A stretch of DNA of 64,000 bases, taken from positions 39,729,518 to 39,793,517 of the forward strand of contig CM064580.1 of the NCBI GenBank assembly GCA_032716605.1, in the 5' to 3' direction. The position numbers and the translations under genes are program-made. Within the stretch, counting starts at the first letter, position 1, and each line of letters starts with the position of its first letter. Source of the DNA: Paralithodes platypus. Lineage: Eukaryota > Arthropoda > Malacostraca > Decapoda > Lithodidae. Shown here piece by piece: positions 33,051-43,891 of the stretch. The notes beneath the pieces were generated by a model, which worked only from the letters and a program-made list of their open reading frames with translations, was not told the DNA's origin and did not search any database.

Positions 33051-34839
33051 AAACACAATGCCGATTAACGGAAAAACATAAATATGATAGAGGACCAATA
33101 AAGTTTTGCCTTCTGGCCGAAGTACAATGGCCTGATGTAAGGAAGCCATTATCTCTTTCTTTCTGTTATATTCTAGTATTGGCCCAACATCTGGCAACCA
33201 CCAACTATCCCATAGGGAAATTCATCTATGAATTCAATATTGGGTCGATGTAATTTGGCCATTTATTTGCTGCTATGCATATGCCCAAATTGCCCAATAC
33301 AGGACAACTATCCTTTAGTACTGCAATATGCCAGCATTGGTCCTACATAATATAGAAGACTACCTTAGGCCGGTTAATGTTAAATAGTAATGAACATAAT
33401 TTAAAATGTAAAACTTGCAACAAACTAAACAAATAAAAACCAGGACAAAGACAATATAAAGGCAAAATAACTTATCAAAATCGCCATGTGGAAACTACGC
33501 TTACTAAAATAAAATTTATGAAATAAAAGAACACAAGAATACATTACTACATGAGCAAGTTAATCTGTTTCCCAAGCAAACTAATCACACACAAAACAAT
33601 GCACTATCGTCACATTCAAAGAATTAGTCAAGTTTGGAAGTCCGGGACGTTCTGGTAAATTTGACTAAACTCTGCATGAATAAAGAAACTACAATTAGTG
33701 TCAAGATGTTATATTAAAATCAAATTTGCAACCTGACAAGACATTAACAATAGTACAAAATACAAATAGCACTCACTAACGATAGTGCTATCGGGTAGGT
33801 ACCTGTAAGCATAGCACTATCTTTGGGCCTTTTTCTGGGCTACTTACAACGGCCCGATATAGGCAAGCCATCATATCTTACTTTCCGTTATATTACAGTA
33901 TTGGCCCAAGGTCTGGTAACCACATCAGTCTCGATGTTTGAAAATATTTATTACAATAAAGTTGGGCCGATATAACTTTGCCACTTCAAGGCCGTTACTT
34001 ATTGGCCCAATACAGTGAGTTCATTATCCATCATTACTAGCTGATGCCAGTATTGGCCCCAATTATTGAATACAACCAATTACCGGTTAATGGAAAATCA
34101 TACTGAAAATTATATTGGACCAATACAAGCTTGCCATCTTCTGGCTGAAACGCAATGATCAGGTATAGCAAAGCCATCATCTCTAACCATTCAATATTTG
34201 CCAGTATTGTCCCAACATCTGCCATCCATCTACTATCCTATGATGGAAAACATTTATTTATTCAGTATTGGGTCGATATAGATTGGCCGAATTTTGGCCG
34301 CTATACTTATGCCCAACACAGGCAAACAATATCCTTTAGTAATACTATATGCTAGTATTGGCCCAACACCTAGAATCCAATCTAATGCCAGTGAACGGAA
34401 AACCATTTTGAATATGATAATGGACCAACAAAGTGTTGCCTTCTTATTGCCAAAGTACAACTACCCAATATAAGACAAACATTGTCCTTTTCGTTTTGCT
34501 ATATAACAGTATCGGCCCGACATTGGGCATCTTATCCATATCCAATGATGGAAAACATTTATTCTATATTGGGCCGATATAATTAGGCAATTATTTGGCC
34601 GATAGACATTGGCCCAATACAGAAAATAAGTTATCCTGAATAGCCTACTGTTAAGGGCCGGTGCTGGCCCAACACTGTAAACCCAAACCAAAGACGGACA
34701 AAGGAAAACCTTTATAAATTTAATATCGGACCGACATAGTTTCAGAATATTCTGGCCAACATACATTGGCCCAATATGAGAAAGCCTACATTCCAGACTT
34801 TCCGGCATTTGCCGGCATTGGCCAATGTTTGCTGGGTAC
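33051..34839. repeat. ~153-bp satellite array
   Basis: Degenerate tandem monomers with the anchor TATTGGCCCAACATCTGGC. Anchors fall at about 33177, 33333, 33898, 34050, 34203, 34355, 34509, 34663 and 34815, spaced 152-156 bp. Other shared words: GATGGAAAACATTTATTCA and TTGGGCCGATATAA. Unrelated DNA at about 33360-33830 interrupts it (including copies of repeats also at 63280-63375 and 63711-63760). The array stops right at the donor of the LDLa exon at 34840-34950. Confidence 0.75.
33410..33505 (-). repeat. ~90-bp interspersed repeat
   Basis: Minus strand shares TTTCCACAT, GATTTTGATAAGTTATTTTG and TTTGTTTAGTTTGTTGCAAG with 57594-57700, 62405-62500 (plus strand) and 63280-63375 (minus strand). 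Confidence 0.55.
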
Positions 34840-34950
34840 TAGGACACTGGTCTTCATCACTGTTATCAGGACAGTCTTGGTCTTGGTCACAGTAGCAGGC
34901 TTGGTTTATGCAGGACCCATCATGACACATCCACTCATCAGGACCACAAC
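34840..34950 (-). CDS. Additional LDLa exon
   Basis: A 111-bp minus-strand exon, phase 1 at both ends, encoding an LDLa repeat: [35 protein letters not shown]. The acceptor is TTGGTATAG|GTTG (AG at 34952-34951). The donor CCTA|GTACCC is weaker than the others. It has seven cysteines, one more than standard (the ACYC pair). Its phase would let it splice to exon 3 (6266-6418) or exon 4 (3605-3724), skipping the signal-peptide exon, or it may belong to a separate upstream gene. The satellite 33051-34839 begins at its donor. Confidence 0.7.
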
Positions 34951-35545
34951 CTATACCAACAAACACCGGATAACAATATGTCAAGAGATTTACAATACAT
35001 TATTTATATGTTCTGCATACAGTCCTTAAATACAAATATTTTATAATTAATTTCAATAAATTAACCTTGGCTGCTGACAATGAAATATAAATTAGCTTTA
35101 AAATTATTTAAGAGCAACTGGATCATCTTTTCATCTCAGTTTTTAGCATTGTTAGTGAAATATGTTGTGGTCTGTCCAAAGACTTCTCTGGACTGAAAAA
35201 TACCATAAATATTGGTATCGCATTAGATACATTATGAGAAATAGTGATATTTCATAGCCTTTATAATCTATTTAAATCAAGATAATCCATTTAGTAAGAA
35301 TGTTAATATTGAACATAATTTAGATAGTGGAGACTATTTTAGAAAGGGACAAGGTGCTGGCATAAGGACAAATTTAGTCACCGTTCCCTTTTCACCACAG
35401 TGTACACTAAAAATAGAAAGGCATAATAAAGGTATAAGATAATTGGGTATATTGATAATAATATAGGCCTACTTTTATAATCATATATTTAACCCACTGA
35501 GCACCAGCTGATATACTGTATAATAAATGTACATCGAAGGACCAG
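34951..35545. other. AT-rich DNA, no exon seen
   Basis: Upstream (minus strand) of the LDLa exon. A degenerate TTAA MITE end (TTTAACCCACTGAGCACCAG) is at 35489-35508. Confidence 0.4.
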
Positions 35546-35549
35546 CAGG

Positions 35550-35850
35550 TACTCGCCCTCGTAGGGTTCAGACTCATAAGAGGACAATAATCAGTGTTCT
35601 TCTTTCTCATGTATTCCTCCTCCCTTACAGAGAGTGGGGGGCACATGCCATTCAAAACATTCCTATCCCTATTGTGTTCGACTCTCCAACCCAAGATGGG
35701 TCTTTCTTCTACTCAACAAGTAAGCTATGATAGATATTTTGACTCTAAGGTACCTTGAATTTGGCTTTCTCACTCTTTCAACTTTGGGGGAGACACTTGT
35801 TACAGGCAGCTTTGCCTTTTGTCACCTTCATTCACATAGAAAAAAATAAT
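35550..35850 (+). pseudogene. Jockey/CR1-like LINE 3' end
   Basis: The last codons of RT (PIPIVFDSPTQDG, then STSKL and a stop) followed by the 3' UTR with TTGGGGGAGACACTTGTTAC, as in 13005-13850. Confidence 0.65.
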
Positions 35851-35959
35851 CTTAAATATTAGGCACCTTACATTTAATATAGCTTAAAGGCCTACTGACA
35901 TTAGAATTCATCCTGTATTTACATAACTTAATTACTTTGATACTCTATGATGAGTATGT

Positions 35960-36245
35960 CCATCCATCCATCCATATACTAAGGCCCCAATCCTCACTTT
36001 CTTTCTTCTTCTTTTTCTGGGGATGGCCGACTAAAGACAGCCAGAATAGGGACAACACAACAGAAAACAATGAACACACAAAAACAAAATACAAATTCAC
36101 ACACATCTAGGTCATTCAGGAGAAGACCCAGAGACCAGGGTCACCAAGGTCCCTCCAGCACTTCCCCGGCCCCCGACCACCCGGAGAGGTTCCGATCTCG
36201 GCAGGCAGACATGCAGCAGAGCGAAACCACAAGCCCGCCCACCAC
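35960..36245 (-). mobile_element. RTE-like LINE tail with 13-bp target duplication
   Basis: A 286-bp insertion flanked by ATGATGAGTATGT at 35947-35959 and 36246-36258. It starts with (CCAT)n rather than (CTAT)n, then CTAAGGCCCCAATCC, GGCCGACTAAAGACAG and the GGTTCCGATCTCGGCAGGCA block. Confidence 0.85.
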
Positions 36246-36554
36246 ATGATGAGTATGTACTGGTACTTAATGATCAATCACCATACTTTAATGCTTACCT
36301 TAGTATAAATGGGTGAATAATTAACTAGTGGCAATTAGGAGGTAAGACTCCACCGAATTCATCCTGTCAGGATTCATGAAGATTGGTCTACTGTTCAAAA
36401 TAATAAACAAGGCACTATTACTTACTGACTTAGTTTGCAGAACTCAGATTTCATATTATGCTTTTTTGTTTTGCTGAGAAGATTGTATGATCATTGCTAA
36501 TCTATTTGGGACGCAGTAAAGGTGTTGCCATATCAACTACCTTGAATAATCCGA

Positions 36555-37120
36555 GTTTTTGTTTCTATGTAGGCTATATGAAGGAGACAAAAGGCAGGTT
36601 GCCTTTAACGAGTGTCTCCCTCAAAGCCAAAAGAGTGACAGCCAAATTTAAGGGACAAAGTTTAAAGCAGCTTTAGTTATAGGATGAAGGAAACATTGAT
36701 TGAGGGAGAGAGTTCCAGAGTTCACTTGCTGAGTAGAAGAAAGACCAACAAATTTGCCAATTCTTGGGTTGGAGAGCTGGACAGCATTGTGTTAATATAA
36801 GCATTCCAAGATAGGTCAGAAGAATAAGAAACACCAAGTCATAGGGAAGATCGTGACGGGTAGATAAATGGAGAAATTGGGTTTTGGCAGCATTGAAAGT
36901 AACAAGATTTTCTTTGCCCCAATCAGGAAATAGTTGATGGACCAAAAGATAGGTGTGCTATGGCCTCATCGCGTGAGTTTTGGAGTGATTGCATGCTGGG
37001 TCGTTGTGGAATGCTAGTTGAATAGTGTAAGATAGAGTCATCAGCATATGAGTGGATTGGGTTAAAGGTACAGTTGAGAGAATCATAAGTATTAAGCCAA
37101 GAGAGGACAGAAAGTAGCCT
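36555..37120 (-). pseudogene. Jockey/CR1-like LINE 3' fragment
   Basis: Minus strand: DWGKENLVTFNAAKTQFLHL, then a shortened middle, then SASELWNSLPQSMFPSSYN; the 3' UTR has GAGACACTCGTTAAAGGCAA. Internally deleted. It ends just before the LTR element at 37144. Confidence 0.65.
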
Positions 37121-37143
37121 ACATCCTTAGAAGATATTATGAT

Positions 37144-40100
37144 TGTTATGCCCTGTTTTTCTACAGGTTTAACTTGGGTAATGTGAGTTCTAAATTGACT
37201 GGGTATATAAGGCTGCATGCACAATACAAGATATGAGGAATAGAGAACACAAAGAAACAAATGGTAGCAAGTTACATGATCACGTTTATTGATATACCAC
37301 TGCAGAATACTTGTGTAAGACAATATAATAGAATTGAACAACACTAGCATAAGTGGATCTGGATGGAGCCTAGTCTCCCACTTACAACGTTCAGGTATTA
37401 ATCTTCTGATCACTGGCTTTGATTTCACAGGTTTATATACCGAAGACCATCCATGTTACTTATAGATTCATATTCACTGTTAGATTTATTACTGGTAGCT
37501 CTGGTGCACAAGTAGTAGTTCACAGACTAGATTAGACACACGTATTTTTAGAGCACGGGAATTCTAGTAACCTCAGGGAGTACTGATCTAAGTTTTATAT
37601 CCTTGTCTCAGAAATACATAGAACGCAAATCAGTGGGCGAACGTTAGATATCACTAGAGTTTTAATATCTGAATAAAGTAATTACGAGAGTCAAGGTCGC
37701 CTGTTAATTAACGAGCACTGATCGCTTAGTACGTCCCAAATGGAATGGTTAAGTATGAATTACACTGGGCAAGGTCTTAGCCACTTCGTAGAAATATTAA
37801 TTAGTGAATCTAAAACAGCACAGTAATATGTAGTACTGCTAAAGGGAATCTTGGGTAGTATCTGATGGGTCTGGTCCTGGTTATCTTGCGTCCATGATGT
37901 TGGGGGCTAACGACTGGTTCCACGGCCGTCCAGGGGGGCCATATGTGTGAAGTTCTTCAATACGTGGGCAGGTCCTTCTATCCAAATCTGCCACGGAGTC
38001 TGCCGGTTCTGGGATCTCACTCCGGAACAACACAAGGGCAGAGCTAGAAATTAACTGCAGGGTAGTGACCCCTGGTTGGTGTCTAGCTTTCAACTGATTT
38101 GACTGGGGGCGGGAGTTAGATTTATAGGCTCGGTTCTGGACCCTGTAGACAGTAGGGATCTCGAGTCTTATGGACTTAATTGAGCTCTCAATAGATATGG
38201 GGACTAGGTAAGATGGTATTTACTGTTGTGGCACAGGGCGATAGAAAGGCTTTATATTTTCATATAACTGAGCCTTAGTAAGAGGTACTATTTTGGCTAT
38301 ACTGGACGTATTTAGGGGAGAGAGACTGGATCTACTTTGCGAGGAGGATGGGGACAGCTGTGATAGGAGCGTCTCTCTAGATTGTTCAATCTTCATTCTA
38401 TGGTATAGCTGAGGTGCTAATTTAGTGATCAGAGCATGCAAGAAAGGTAAATGGTTTATTGTGAGTTAATAGAGGTTAGTAAAGGTGTTAGTCATTCATG
38501 GTTAGTTCATTGATAGGAAGAATTCCTGTGCTACCTGGCAATGACTCGAAAGTCAAAACAGGGGCCAGATATACCTCCGCGGGGGTGGGGGTCTCCCTCC
38601 TCGGGTGGGCAAAAAGGGGGAGCTGGGCGCCCTCTCTCTGATATAGTCGTCCGGCGGCTGTGGCTAGGGGCTTGCCATATCACCAGTGTTTGTAATAACC
38701 CTCTGTGTATGAGACAGATGTGAGTGTCTTTAATACCAAAACCGAAGGTGCCTTAGCTAGCTGGTTTTACTCGGCTGGTTGTTAATTGTAGGGTTTGCTG
38801 GATATGGTGGAGACTGGGTTGCTAACTCTGCCACATTTATCTGGAAGTATGGCAATAGAAGTTAGTTACTGGCGGGGCGGCTAGCCTCGCACCGACGACC
38901 ATTGGGTGCAGGGTTGTGAATGTGTTGTAAGAGAATAGATGGCATGCAAGGGGCTAGTAAAGTTCTAATGTTGTTCTGGCCTACTAAGTGAAGGTAGGCT
39001 GGATAGGAGTATATATATAAAAGGTTGGAGAGCGTTAGTAACGGACAATTCAAGGATCTTCAAGAGAGACTAGGTCGGACAAGAGTCGAGAAGCGCGGGT
39101 GTCTTAATGAGAGGGGGGGGGGAGAGTTCAAGGGCTACAGGGAAATTTTGGCCCTAAGGTCCCTGGGCGTGGGGGTGGCATTAGGCTACAATTGATATGG
39201 AAGTTTGAAAAGGCAGTAGAATACGTTAGCCAAATGCTACCGGGGAATGCAACTATGGGGTGGTATATGAGTCTGGAAAAGATAGAGTTATGTGATCAGT
39301 CAGAGGGTTATGGATACTATTAGTTGGCCCTGGGAACTGCGTTTTCTATTAAATATAAAATACCAACCACAGCAGCAGTTCGTAGGGGTACTTAGTTATT
39401 GTTTCGGGGTACTTATGACAGATACTGGTAACCAGGTTATCTTATACAATCTCTGGTTGGGGTAAGAGGTGTAAGACACGAAATAAATTGGCGTAGTGTG
39501 GGCTGTGGATACGAAGGAGGCAAGGGGAAGACGTATGGCAATTGTGGAAAGTAAATGGAAAAAGGTGAACACAATGGCGGATAAAAATACTTAACCTAAG
39601 GATTGCATACATAGATTTATGGGGCGATGGGTCTTCAGAAGCTTAGTCTGGCAAGACAAGATGTTAGGGAATGTTAAAATTAATACTTAGTTACTAGAGG
39701 AGCAATGCAAGGGGCGACTGAGCACGGGTTACATATATCTATACTCGTCATGGAAAATGATATACGAGGTCTAGGGACAAGCGTGGGTGTTTGAACTTCT
39801 AAGATATATAACATCTACTTCTCGGATGTAAGAACATACATAGATATATTTATGGCTGTCTGATGTGTTGGCATTGGCTCAACGTCGGGACAGGGCATGT
39901 TTTTAATATGAATGTATATTCCTATTCATCATCTTTGTAGCAAGGACAGTGCCGCTATGTCGTATCAATGCTGGTGGCAGTTAATATTATAGACTTAGTT
40001 ACTAGAGGAACAATGCAAGGGGCGACTGGGCACGGGTTACATATATCTATACTCGTCATGGAAAATGATATACGAGGTCTAGGGACAGCGTGGGTGTTTT

Positions 40101-40481
40101 AACTTCTAAGATATATAACATCTACTTCTCGGATGCAAGAACATACATAGATATAATTATGGCTGTCTGATGTGTTGGCATTGGCTCAACGTCGGGACAG
40201 GCATGGGTGTTTTTAATATGAATGTATATTCCTGTTCATCATCTTTGTAGTTAGGAGTGTAGGACACGAGGGGGTTAGTGTACGTGAGGTGTGGAAAATG
40301 GTCAGTTTTAGAAAAGGTAAATGGGTGTGTCCTGGAGCTGTTTAGCCCTGCGGGCTTGGGCCTGTCTGAAATGGCTGGCTCGGTCAGCTGGTCCTTTCGT
40401 TCTGTGGACCTTTCCTTTGGTGTTTCTGTGTGGTGTTCGTTCATGGCTTCTGTGGTGGGCTTCTCGTTCTGGGCATTTTAC
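37144..40481 (-). repeat. 3' LTR
   Basis: 3338 bp. Contains a poly(A) signal ATCAATAAACG (about 37283-37293) and a TATA-like CCTTATATACCC (about 37198-37209) near its 3' end on the minus strand. Also holds two tandem ~265-bp segments (39686-39955, 39999-40253). Short frames conserved in both LTRs (for example 38093-37881, 70 codons) are probably conserved only because the LTRs are young duplicates. Confidence 0.85.
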
Positions 40482-40495
40482 TTCCCTCTCCTTCA
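40482..40495 (-). promoter_or_regulatory. Polypurine tract
   Basis: Minus strand GAAGGAGAGGGAA lies directly against the start of the 3' LTR (GTAAAATGCCC), the expected site of plus-strand DNA priming. Confidence 0.75.
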
Positions 40496-40499
40496 TTAT

Positions 40500-43017
40500 A
40501 GGCTCGTCCTCGAGCCTCAAGGGTGAAGTAAAAAGAAGCATAGTCAGAAAAGTGTAGGTTAACAAGAAAAGTAGTATGACTAAGGGAAAAAAAATAATAT
40601 ATACAGTATATGGAAAACATGTAAATTTAAGAAAGGACAGATACTTAAGAACACAGGAAATTAAGAAGAGGTAAAGTGTTTAACAATGTATAAAGCAAAT
40701 TTAAAAGATAGTCAGAAAAGTGTAGGTAACAAGAAAAGTAGTATGACTAAGGAAAAAAATAATATATACAGTATATGGAAAACATGTAAATTTATAGAAT
40801 CATGCCCAATCGCTTAGGAATTGAAAACATTCGAAACAATTTAGTACAATAATATCCTCATCATCATCAGGGGGGGGGGGGTATTTAGGGTCGCCGTTAG
40901 TCTGGGTGACGGTCTGGTAATAGGGGGTGGTGGTTCACTTTCACTTTGGAAGGGCGGGGTGGATATACCGTTAGTTCTTGTCGTTAGGAATGTGGGTCTG
41001 GGGGCGAGTTGGCCCGGGGCCAGTTTTGGAGGGGGGGTCTAAGTGGTTTCGGTCGGGGGTAGTGATAGGGGGGTTTTAAAGATGAAACGGGGAGGTCGAG
41101 TCGGGGTTGTTGTTGCGGAAGAGGTTGGTGCTGGGGAGGGGTTGAATTGTGTAGAGAGTTGTGGTCGTGAGTGGGGTTTGGGGAAGGGTGAGTAAGGCTG
41201 AAGGTTGAGAGTTTACTATGATCGGGTGGTTTGGAGGTTTGGTGTGTGGGGATTTGATAGGGAGATGGTGGGGGGGGTCTGGGCAGGCAGGGTTGTGGTT
41301 TGAGAGGGGTTGAATTTAGACTGATTTTATTTCCGGGAGAGACATGGATGGGATTTCGAGGAATGGTTGAAGTTGAGAGGTTGATTATGTTGTTTGGGGC
41401 GAGAGAGAGAGTATTTTGGGGTTTAGCCAAGGTGGAAAAGTTTTGTGGTTGGATTGGGATGGGAGTGGTATTTCGTCGAGCGGGATCTTTGGGGGGGGAA
41501 TTTGGGGCGGGTGGGGTAACGGTGAAGAGGGGGAGGTTGAAAGTTTAGCTGGGCTCATGATGGTGGGGGACCGACTGGTGAGCAGGTGTTCGGTACACAT
41601 GAGGGGGGAGAAATCACTTTGGTGGGGGTCACGCGTGAGGGGGGGATTAACGGCGCGTGTGGGAGGATCAGAGTGGTGGGGTGTGTCGGTGGCAGTGACG
41701 GTTTGCTTAGAGGTTATCTGGGGTTGGTGGGTTTGTCTGTCATGAGGGGGTGAGTCAAGTGTGGGGTTTTGAAGTTTATTAGGGGTGTGAATTGTGGGGG
41801 GGTGGAAGGGAGCTACTGACGGAAAACTGTCACAAGGGAGATTTTGTTGGTGGGGGAATAGCTGAATATTTCTGGGGGAAGGGGGGGAACATGGTTGGGT
41901 CCTTAGGTCGTCACGCGTGAGGGAAGGATTAACGGCGCGTGTGGGAGGATCAGAGTGGTGGGGTGTGTCGGTGGCAGTGACGGTTTGTTTAGAGGTTATC
42001 TGGGGTTGGTGGGTTTGTCTGTCATGAGGGGGTGAGTCAAGTGTGGGGTTTTTGAAGTTTATTAGGGGTGTGAATTGTGGGGGGGTGGAAGGGAGCTACT
42101 GACGGAAAACTGTCACAAGGGAGATTTTGTTGGTGGGGGAATAGCTGAGTATTTCTGGGGGAAGGGGGGGAACATAGTTGGGTCCCTAGGTCGTCACGCG
42201 TGAGGGGAGGATTAGCGGCGCGTGTGGGAGGGTCAGGGTGGTGAGAGGTGAGCGAGTTAGGAAACGGGATTTGTTGGGGGGACTGCGGCGGGTTGGTGGG
42301 GGAAGAGTTAGGTGTAGAACAGGGGTTATTGGTAGAGGACTGATGTATTGATTTGGGGTTGTTAACAGGACGAATTTTAGGAATCTTCTTGGTGGCAGTC
42401 ACGGTCTGGTTAGCGGTTATCTGGGGTTGGTGGGTTTGTTTGACATTAACAGGACGAGTTTGGGGAATTTTCTTGGTGGCAGTCTCGGTCTGGTTAGAGG
42501 TTATCTGGGACTGGTGAGTTTGTTTGACATGAGAGGGCGAGTCAAGTGTGGGGTTTCGAAGTTTTCTAGGGGTGTGAATTGTGTGGGGGTGGAAGGGGGC
42601 TACTGACTGAAAACTGTCACAAGCTACCGACGGAAAACTGTCACAAGGGAAATTTTGTTGGTGGGAGGATAGCTGAACATTTCTGGGGTCATGGGGAAAA
42701 TATGTTGTGGTAGGCCTACATAGGTAGGCATAGCTAGAATACGGGGCTTGTTGGGGGGGCTGCGGAGGGTTGGGGGGGGGGAGAGTTAGGTGTAGAACAG
42801 GGGTTATTGGTAGAGGACTGATGTATTGATTTGGGGTTGTTAATAGGACGAATTTTGGGAATTTTCTTGGTGGCAGTCACGGTCTGGTTAGAGGTTCTCT
42901 GGGACTGGTGAGTTTGTTTGACATGAGAGGGCGAGTCAAGTGTGGGGTTTCGAAGTTTTCTAGGGGTGTGAATTGTGTGGGGGTGGAAGGGAGCTACTGA
43001 CTGAAAACTGTCACAAG
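40500..43017 (-). repeat. LTR-element internal repeats, C-rich, proline-coding
   Basis: Tandem 282-283-bp units start at 41629, 41911 and 42194 (each with CACGCGTGAGG). A second ~390-bp unit occurs around 42460-42850 and 42855-43165 (CTTGGTGGCAGTC...AACTGTCACAAG). Another repeated ~110-bp pair lies at 40530-40615 and 40710-40800. On the element's sense strand this DNA is strongly C-rich and its open pieces are Pro/Thr/Ser/Asn-rich. They may be the decayed C-terminus of the gag-like protein. Confidence 0.65.
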
Positions 43018-43821
43018 CTACCGACGGAAAACTGTCACAAGGGAAATTTTGTTGGTGGGGGGATAGCTGAACATTTCTGGGGTCATGGGGAAAATATGTT
43101 GTGGTAGGCCTACATAGGTAGGCATAGCTAGAATACGGGGCTTGTTGGGGGGGGGCTGCGGAGGGTTGGTGGGGGAAGAGTTCACTGGGGTTGGACTTTC
43201 ACCGGAAGTCATTTTGGAAGGGTGCACGGAGTCTTGGATAGGGGCTAAAAGGTTGGATAGGGGATTCATCGAACTGCGTAGGCAGTCTTCTCTGATGGCG
43301 AGCATATGTTCTTCGAATAAGCCATACGGGTCGAGATGGGCGGTGATGTGGGGTGGGAGGATGTTTAACAATGCGGTGAATAAGAGTTCATTTTGTTGGT
43401 CGTAATCTTCATAGCTATACGTGGTCCTCACGTATCTGTAGAGTTGTATGAGGGTCACATTTATATCCCCTTCATACTTGATCTCGTCGACTTTTATTAT
43501 TTTGGGGGCGACGGGGGAACCCAAAAGTGGATCTAAGGTCCGGATCACGAAGGATCGAAACTGGTTCCAGGTACTCTCTGGCGTATTCTGTGTCACCATT
43601 TGGTGAATAAATTCTTTAAAGGTAGGCTTATCAACAAGTTGGGAAACGGCTTCTCCCAACTGTATAATATGCAAAATTGCCATGGCGATTTTTTCGCGGT
43701 CATTATGAAGTACCACATCGTACACTGGCTTTATTATGTCCAAGTAACTGGTGATATCATATGTGTTTACATCATACTTGGGAATGTGTGCGAGTGGCTG
43801 AAGATTTCGCGATGTTGCCAT
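43018..43821 (-). CDS. gag-like protein of the LTR element
   Basis: 267 codons from an ATG at 43821 (MATSRNLQPL); an in-frame upstream ATG at 43872 lies against the primer-binding site and is less likely. The first ~190 residues are helix-rich and alpha-structured in look: YLDIIKPVYDVV, IAMAILHIIQLGEAVSQL, FIHQMVTQNTPESTWNQFR, LLFTALLNILPPHI. That is reminiscent of a capsid region. The last ~60 residues are Pro-rich and run into the tandem repeats. No CCHC knuckle is seen. The position directly after the 5' LTR and PBS supports a gag role. Homology not verified. Confidence 0.6.
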   Translation of the reverse strand: MATSRNLQPLAHIPKYDVNTYDITSYLDIIKPVYDVVLHNDREKIAMAILHIIQLGEAVSQLVDKPTFKEFIHQMVTQNTPESTWNQFRSFVIRTLDPLLGSPVAPKIIKVDEIKYEGDINVTLIQLYRYVRTTYSYEDYDQQNELLFTALLNILPPHITAHLDPYGLFEEHMLAIREDCLRSSMNPLSNLLAPIQDSVHPSKMTSGESPTPVNSSPTNPPQPPPNKPRILAMPTYVGLPQHIFPMTPEMFSYPPTNKISLVTVFRR

Positions 43822-43870
43822 GCTTCTACTGTTCCAAACTTGCAGTGTAATGCAACCTTTTATCCGAATC

Positions 43871-43891
43871 AAGAACCACCGCTGCCGCCAA
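43871..43891 (-). promoter_or_regulatory. Primer-binding-like site
   Basis: Minus strand TTGGCGGCAGCGGTGGTTC follows the 5' LTR end (...CATAACA). TGG plus GGCAGCGGTGG is complementary to the CCACCGCTGCC...CCA 3' end of Leu-type tRNAs, with one mismatch at the discriminator base. tRNA identity is inference. Confidence 0.6.

Noticed and set aside
37881..38093. 70-codon frame identical in both LTRs (also 44629-44841)
   Set aside because: Identity is expected from recent LTR duplication; no domain, no start context or splice support.
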